Origin: Paragonimus westermani
Taxonomy: Eukaryota; Platyhelminthes; Trematoda; Plagiorchiida; Troglotrematidae
DNA length: 64,000 nucleotides
Assembly: GCA_008508345.1 (NCBI GenBank)
Contig: QNGE01003591.1
Location: 1 to 64,000, forward strand
Reading direction: 5' to 3'
Below, piece by piece: positions 59,389-64,000 of the stretch. The position numbers and the translations under genes are program-made. Within the stretch, counting starts at the first letter, position 1, and every line of letters begins with the position of its first letter. Below the pieces are notes generated by a model. The model searched no databases. It saw only the letters and a program-made list of their open reading frames with translations, and was not told the DNA's origin.

Positions 59389-59675
59389 TGTAACGCGCAT
59401 TAATAACCAACTGACGCGCACAGATTCCATATGAATTGTGCTACAGAGCGTGCTGCTGTGTTGTTGACACCGTTTTGGTTTTCGTTTGTATATGTAGTGC
59501 GAATGGCTTGCTGGGCCTTTGGCTTGTGCTTGTTTTTATTGGTTTCTTCTACAGGACTATTGATGGAACCCCTATTTCTGAAGGAATCTGTTCCCCAGTG
59601 CATCAACATTACCCCAAATTTGGTCCGCGAGTGTTACGGACGTTCATAGTAGAATCGGCCGGCCAGCACGTTGCA
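59389..59675 (+). mobile_element. LTR-like or MITE-like element, diverged copy (287 bp)
   Basis: Starts TGTAACGCGC and ends GCACGTTGCA. Blocks match 48378-48663 throughout, for example GCTGCTGTGTTGT and TGGGCCTT. Flanks ACAT and AAAT no longer match well. This is the oldest-looking of the four copies. Confidence 0.65.
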
Positions 59676-59824
59676 AAATCGACCCATACGCAGTCCTGCG
59701 GGAGGTAAACTGATGTGACATCACACATCTTGAAAAAGAGTCGGTGGGAGAAGCGAACCATCTTTTTTCTCGCTGCGTGCGTCAAAGTTTCGTGAACCAC
59801 AATCATGTCCTCTCTGATAACGCC

Positions 59825-59975
59825 CTTTCTTGTAGCAGACCTCGAGTTTGTAATATTATTCAGTTATTTGTTGCTTTGTTTCGCCTGTAATTATCTGGAA
59901 TGTTCCAGCACATCCCGGCATCTTTCTCACATGTGCGTTGAGAAATATACATTATTATTACTATTGTTACTAAAA
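59825..59975 (+). repeat. ATT-tailed repeat, 3' end copy
   Basis: Matches 6620-6765: a TAATTAT-TGGAA block, CATGTGCGTTGAGAAATATAC, then ATTATTATT. Only the terminal 150 bases are recognisable. Confidence 0.5.
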
Positions 59976-60559
59976 TCACACATGCGGCACGGGAGCAGAT
60001 AAACCAACTGAAAAGGAAGAAGAACGCTCTCTGTTGTTCTCCAAGCAAATTACCTTGAGACCGTACTTTCTGTCCCAGTGCCAACACACTGGCATTGGCA
60101 GAGAGAGCCAATGACAAGTTGGCGGTGCTTGGTAGATTACTAGGGAAATCTCCGACAGAATATTCCGCACGCATTTTTGATACTTCAGTATTTGTGTTGA
60201 CGCTAGAGGTAGTTGAAAAGAGGTGTAGCGTGCCTTGAATTTGTGATGCAATGTGAAACGATAAAAGCTGTCAGTTCCATATACAACAAATTCACGAAAC
60301 ATACTTTCTGAGATGCACTCGTCTGAAGAAGACAAGTGGCCATCCATCGTCCGCTGAGAAACTGATGTTGGGAAGGACCAAAGCTCACACAAAGACACGA
60401 AATGGAGTGTAAATAAATTGGGTCGCAGTATCCGCGCGGTTACTACACTCTTCATTCTTGAGAGAAATCATCAAACGAACGATTGTTTTAACGCGCCAAC
60501 ATGTTTCACTTTAATGAGTGAAGGTCGCGCGTCAGTACGTTCTTGCGCCTTCTCATAGA
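59976..60559. other. Upstream region of the CPT1 gene
   Basis: No recognised gene. It presumably holds the 5' leader and promoter of CPT1. No convincing TATA box was placed; trans-splicing acceptors cannot be ruled out. Minus-strand open frames here (up to 159 codons at 59976-60455) show no motif. Confidence 0.3.
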
Positions 60560-61366
60560 ATGGCGGAGGCCCACCAAGCTGCGTTCTTCTCCAATTCTCT
60601 GAAGCCTGATAGAAGTTATAAGAATGTTTTTCTGACTGCCAGCAAATCCATTTGTCGACAGTATGAGCAAAAAATCAATCGCGTCAAAGTACTGCAATTT
60701 TTTCTAAACTATCTGATTTAGAACAAATTTTATAACGGGTTGTATCCCACAAAACCTGACAGTTGGCCAAAGCTTGCACTTGCGGTGTTCATAACATCTG
60801 TGTTGGGAGCAGATCTGAGCTTTGGGTTGATACCACGTTTTGAAACTTATTTGCGGAGGTAGGAATTACATTTGTGCCAAGTGATTTCTATTTTCAGTCG
60901 TTCCAACGTGGATAGCACGAAGTGCACAATATTGGGCGCTCTCTTATATTCGCTTTTCATCTGGGTTTCAGTGGCACTTATACAGAGATACACACTCATG
61001 TTTTTATATAACTATCAACGATGGATTTACGAAATTCATAGTGGCGTTTCCTGGAAAACGAAATTATGGGCAGTAAGTATTATTAAACGGGATTATTTTA
61101 AGGTGAATCATTATAAACCTCGTTTGAGTATCTTTTGGCAGATGTGTCTACGTATGACAAGCTTGCGTCACTTTTCCCCCGTTTATCTTTGACGATATCA
61201 GCTGCTGAAGTGATTGTGTACACTACTGTATTGTCACAGTGCTGAAAAAGTTTCTTCTTCTCAGATGTGTGTCACAATATTCAAAGGCCGCAATCCTGGA
61301 CTTTACAGCTTTCAGAGCGCGCTTCCTAGACTACCGTTGCCATCTGTGTCAGACACCATCCGTCGG
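60560..61366 (+). CDS. CPT1: Carnitine O-palmitoyltransferase 1, exons 1-4 (5' part of gene)
   Basis: CPT1 transfers long-chain acyl groups from CoA to carnitine at the outer mitochondrial membrane, the controlled entry step for fatty acid oxidation. Exons: 60560-60688, 60722-60858, 60898-61072, 61265-61366, giving 181 codons with phases 0, 2, 0, 0. The start MAEAHQAAF matches the conserved N-terminus of animal CPT1 (MAEAHQAVAF in human); the ATG has A at -3 and G at +4. Exon 2 gives [13 protein letters not shown], matching the NG-x-x-x-G-x-YP-x-x-P-x-SW region, then membrane segment 1. Exon 3 holds membrane segment 2 ([20 protein letters not shown]) and WKTKLW. Exon 4 gives [20 protein letters not shown] then PSVSDTIRR, the CPT1 hallmark before the catalytic domain. 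The catalytic His lies in later exons outside the window. The N-terminal part normally mediates malonyl-CoA control. Confidence 0.93.
60689..60721 (+). other. CPT1: CPT1 intron 1 (33 nt microintron)
   Basis: GTACTG donor, a TTTTTTCT tract and ATTTAG acceptor. Its length is a multiple of three, but it ends in an in-frame TAG, so retention would stop translation. Removing it joins RVK to NKFYNG, as in other CPT1 proteins. Confidence 0.85.
60859..60897 (+). other. CPT1: CPT1 intron 2 (39 nt microintron)
   Basis: GTAGGA donor and TTTTCAG acceptor; phase 2. Frame and homology continue across it from the first to the second membrane segment. Confidence 0.85.
61073..61264 (+). other. CPT1: CPT1 intron 3 (192 nt)
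   Basis: GTAAGT donor after WKTKLWA and TTCTTCTTCTCAG acceptor before [12 protein letters not shown]; phase 0. Confidence 0.85.
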
Positions 61367-64000
61367 GTAAGTTATACAACCGTGTGATTCAATTAAATCC
61401 TAACTTTAAAACTTCATCTGGGAACGGTTCTTATTTTGTTTATAATGAGCAGTTGTTATTTCACATGAATCAATGCGCGAGGTGTGAACTAACTGCCACC
61501 GAAAGTTTGTTTACTTATCGTTTTAAGAGCCCTGTCTCCAACAGCATAGTTAAGCAGCACACAGAGACGTCCATTTGGCTAGTTTCGACCTCTTGCTCTG
61601 CCTCTCATGATTCTAGTTAATGTGATTCTTAAACTTGTTGGCCAGCTCAAGAGAGTTTTGAGGTCAACGTAACACTTGGGTTGAATTCTCGCCACAAATT
61701 TTCTGTTGTTTCCTCGACTTGTTTGGAACGCGAAATTCGCGTAGTGTGCTTCCTTAGAATAAATAGGTGACTTCAGATGAAGCGGAATGCAACGTAGTTC
61801 TCACGTGACCTCCCTATTTTGTACTCACTGGGGTAACGTTAATTGAATTCGTTCTCTTTTATCACGTTGCATAACTCGTGTGTGGTCTTTTTAAGGTTTG
61901 AGTAATATATCCTGTCGGTTGCCTGGCTTATTTTTTTATTGAATGCCGCTTATACCCTACCAACGAGAGTTTTGATGTAGAGGTAGTACTTTAATTTGTC
62001 AACCTGCGCGGCTGTGATTCATGTGAAGTCAAAGTTAAGATTGAAACGTCAGTCATTAATGCAGAGGTTCATTGTGAATGACTACAAACACCCGTCTCGA
62101 ATTTTTTTAACACTCAGTAGACCGCGTCAATAATACCGCCCAAATGAATAGTAATCTCCCTTTAAGCTTTTAGAACACTATGTTTAACTGATTTAACGTA
62201 TGGCTTAAAATTCTGTGGAATGAATGTAGAAGCTTGTTGCTACAGGACGACAATGAACTCAGTACGCACAAACAACCGGCATCAACATGTCTTAGACATG
62301 TTCTGACCACCACCCATTTTATCGATCCGTTGACCCTACTGGCACAGTTGCAGTCAGTCGAATGGAGCTCGCTTTGTGTGCTCACAAACAGCTCTTTGCA
62401 GATTTGATCTTGTCCTGGACTCGTTGGTCTTTCCTATCGTACGGATCGGCGGATTCCTATTTCGACCTATTAAGTGATTGGGCATATTGCAAACTAGTTA
62501 GTGGTAACTCAACACGTCGTGTTTGTACGCACCACACTTTGTATTCTGTTTGTTTTGTCCAAACTTTGTGGTTGCCGTTTTCCTCCACACTCAGATAATC
62601 AAAGAGGGCTGAATCTCGGAATTAAGCACGGATTAGAACAAATCGTCTGCGGAGTTGCACAACAGTTATTGACTACAATAAATTAGGAATACAGATTCAT
62701 TGTGTTCTGTGGCCGCAGCTGGCTGAAAGAGAATAGAGCCAAAGTATTGGTAAACGATCACGATATAAGAGGGTCGGGTAATAACTTTGGTATCTAACTT
62801 ACCTTTTTTAGAACGTCGTAAATTGGCATGATGATGTCTATGTATCGGCCTTCTGATCCGAAACACCACAGAACGCATCAAAACTTCTTAAGTAATGAGG
62901 CTCGAGAGTACCAGTAGAAATCCTTGTTTTTCATTTATCGTCATTTTCACTTAGCAAGGACCTTAACGATATTTTGCATGCTAATTTGCAAGAAGGGTGT
63001 GGGCTAACTTTTAGCGGTCCATTTTTTCCTAATCAGTTTACAAAGAGCATAGCGGTTGATTATAAGCTCAGTCTGCGTCCTTTGACACTTTCTGCTATGC
63101 TGAATTACGTGTAAGTGGGTACTTTTAACCTGTTTGAACACATGAGGCGGACTTTTGATGTAATTTAAATGAGCGTCAGTTGTGGTATGAGCGACGGTCG
63201 ACCTCTTCATTAGCAAGCAGTGCGGGGGCTTTTCGTGTATACAACTATAAGCGCACAAGGACGCAGAAAATTCTGAAAAATCGCACACTGGGAAAGAAGT
63301 AGAATATGCGCAAACGCTGATAAAAAACTAAGCCGAAGCATTAACTTCTAGTAGGTCTATCGTGCAGTTTCACTACACCGGTAACTTCCGTGTACACTGG
63401 TCGCGTTACTCATTATTCGTTTTTATGAACCTACACAGAGTCAATATATCACTGAGATGTTAAAGATGTTTTACACCATACATGTTATCGGAACTAAATC
63501 GTGCAGCCGAACAATTTGGTTGTAAGTATCCAGATACAAGCACTTATAGTGAGTCAGGAAGCAAATGCTTTGGTTAAGTCTCGAAGTTTATGGATGAAGG
63601 TGGACTGTTTGACTCACAAGTTAAGTTACTTTTATTTGAAGGGCTTCACAAGGAGCACTTCTTGTTTGACAGGAATTATGGTGCTTTGCCCAATATTGTT
63701 CATTACAAAAATAACGTGCTAAGATTGAACAGTAGTGTTTCATTGTTGTGCACTAAGTCTAATCGCTTTCTCAATTTAAATTGATTGGCGTTACCGTATA
63801 CATGTATTTCATTCATTTAACTTGATGCTTAATACAATGTTATTCAATACACACGTTTCCCCTCAGTCGGCGTTCATTCAAGAAAGTGATCTGTCTACCT
63901 CAACTTACTGCTTTCACAGTTGGCTGCTCGGTTATGTTAAAAAATTATGGTTATCCTTGGATATTGAAACGACGACCCACGCAGCTGAAATCCTGGTTTA
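61367..64000 (+). other. CPT1: CPT1 intron 4, running beyond the window
   Basis: A GTAAGT donor follows DTIRR. I looked for the next conserved block (YL-x-SV-x-PLL and LKSWW) in the remaining 2.6 kb and did not find it. Open frames here, such as 62362-62598 and 63590-63784, do not resemble CPT1. Confidence 0.6.

Noticed and set aside
60560..60721. CPT1-like start read as a complete 54-residue protein
   Set aside because: The terminal stop is created by the acceptor of a 33-nt intron, and homology to CPT1 continues in frame immediately after it.
63590..63784. Possible next CPT1 exon
   Set aside because: The translation (for example LLLFEGLHKEHFLFDRNYG) does not match the YL-x-SV-x-P or LKSWW regions that should follow exon 4.
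1..64000. CRISPR arrays, rRNA or complete tRNA genes, bacterial operons
   Set aside because: No regularly spaced short repeats, no rRNA-like blocks and no complete cloverleaf were seen. Gene structure is spliced and eukaryotic.

Overview
The window is animal nuclear DNA. It has spliced exons, no operons or ribosome binding sites, and a dense layer of decayed transposable elements. The best-supported host gene is the start of a carnitine O-palmitoyltransferase 1 (CPT1) gene at the right end. Its first introns are only 33 and 39 nt, then 192 nt, then longer than 2.6 kb. Tiny 5' introns followed by large ones are a known feature of flatworm genes, described best in schistosomes. Together with CR1-like LINEs, a Penelope-like element, Ty3/Gypsy elements and possible hammerhead motifs, this suggests a parasitic flatworm, probably a trematode. 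Genus cannot be set from the sequence.

Layout. 1-9 kb: three copies of a transposon family coding a FAR1/ZSWIM-like N-terminal domain. Two of them face each other around a CR1-like LINE fragment (0.7-2.7 kb). 9-13 kb: nothing recognised. 13.1-15.3 kb: a Penelope-like element with a 439-codon open reading frame (reverse transcriptase plus GIY-YIG nuclease). 17.8-24.3 kb: an old, almost complete CR1-like LINE on the minus strand, broken by later insertions. 24.6-32 kb: LINE tail fragments, dispersed repeat pairs and a near-perfect 27-bp hairpin. 32.8-33.5 kb: a fourth FAR1-like copy. 35.1-46.3 kb: a Ty3/Gypsy retrotransposon on the minus strand with two 386-bp LTRs. Its reverse transcriptase is split by a 6.7-kb block holding a CR1-like LINE, which itself holds a plus-strand LINE fragment, plus a 286-bp LTR-like element. 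46.8-60 kb: scattered LINE and Gypsy relics, two more 286-bp elements and mostly featureless DNA. 60.56-61.37 kb: CPT1 exons 1-4, with intron 4 running off the window.

The mobile elements do not form a pathway with CPT1. They record repeated insertion upstream of it. I found no convincing novel enzymatic system. The most informative items are the CPT1 microintrons, the nested Gypsy locus, the FAR1-like transposon family, the 286-bp element family with 4-bp target duplications, and the Penelope element with hammerhead-like motifs.
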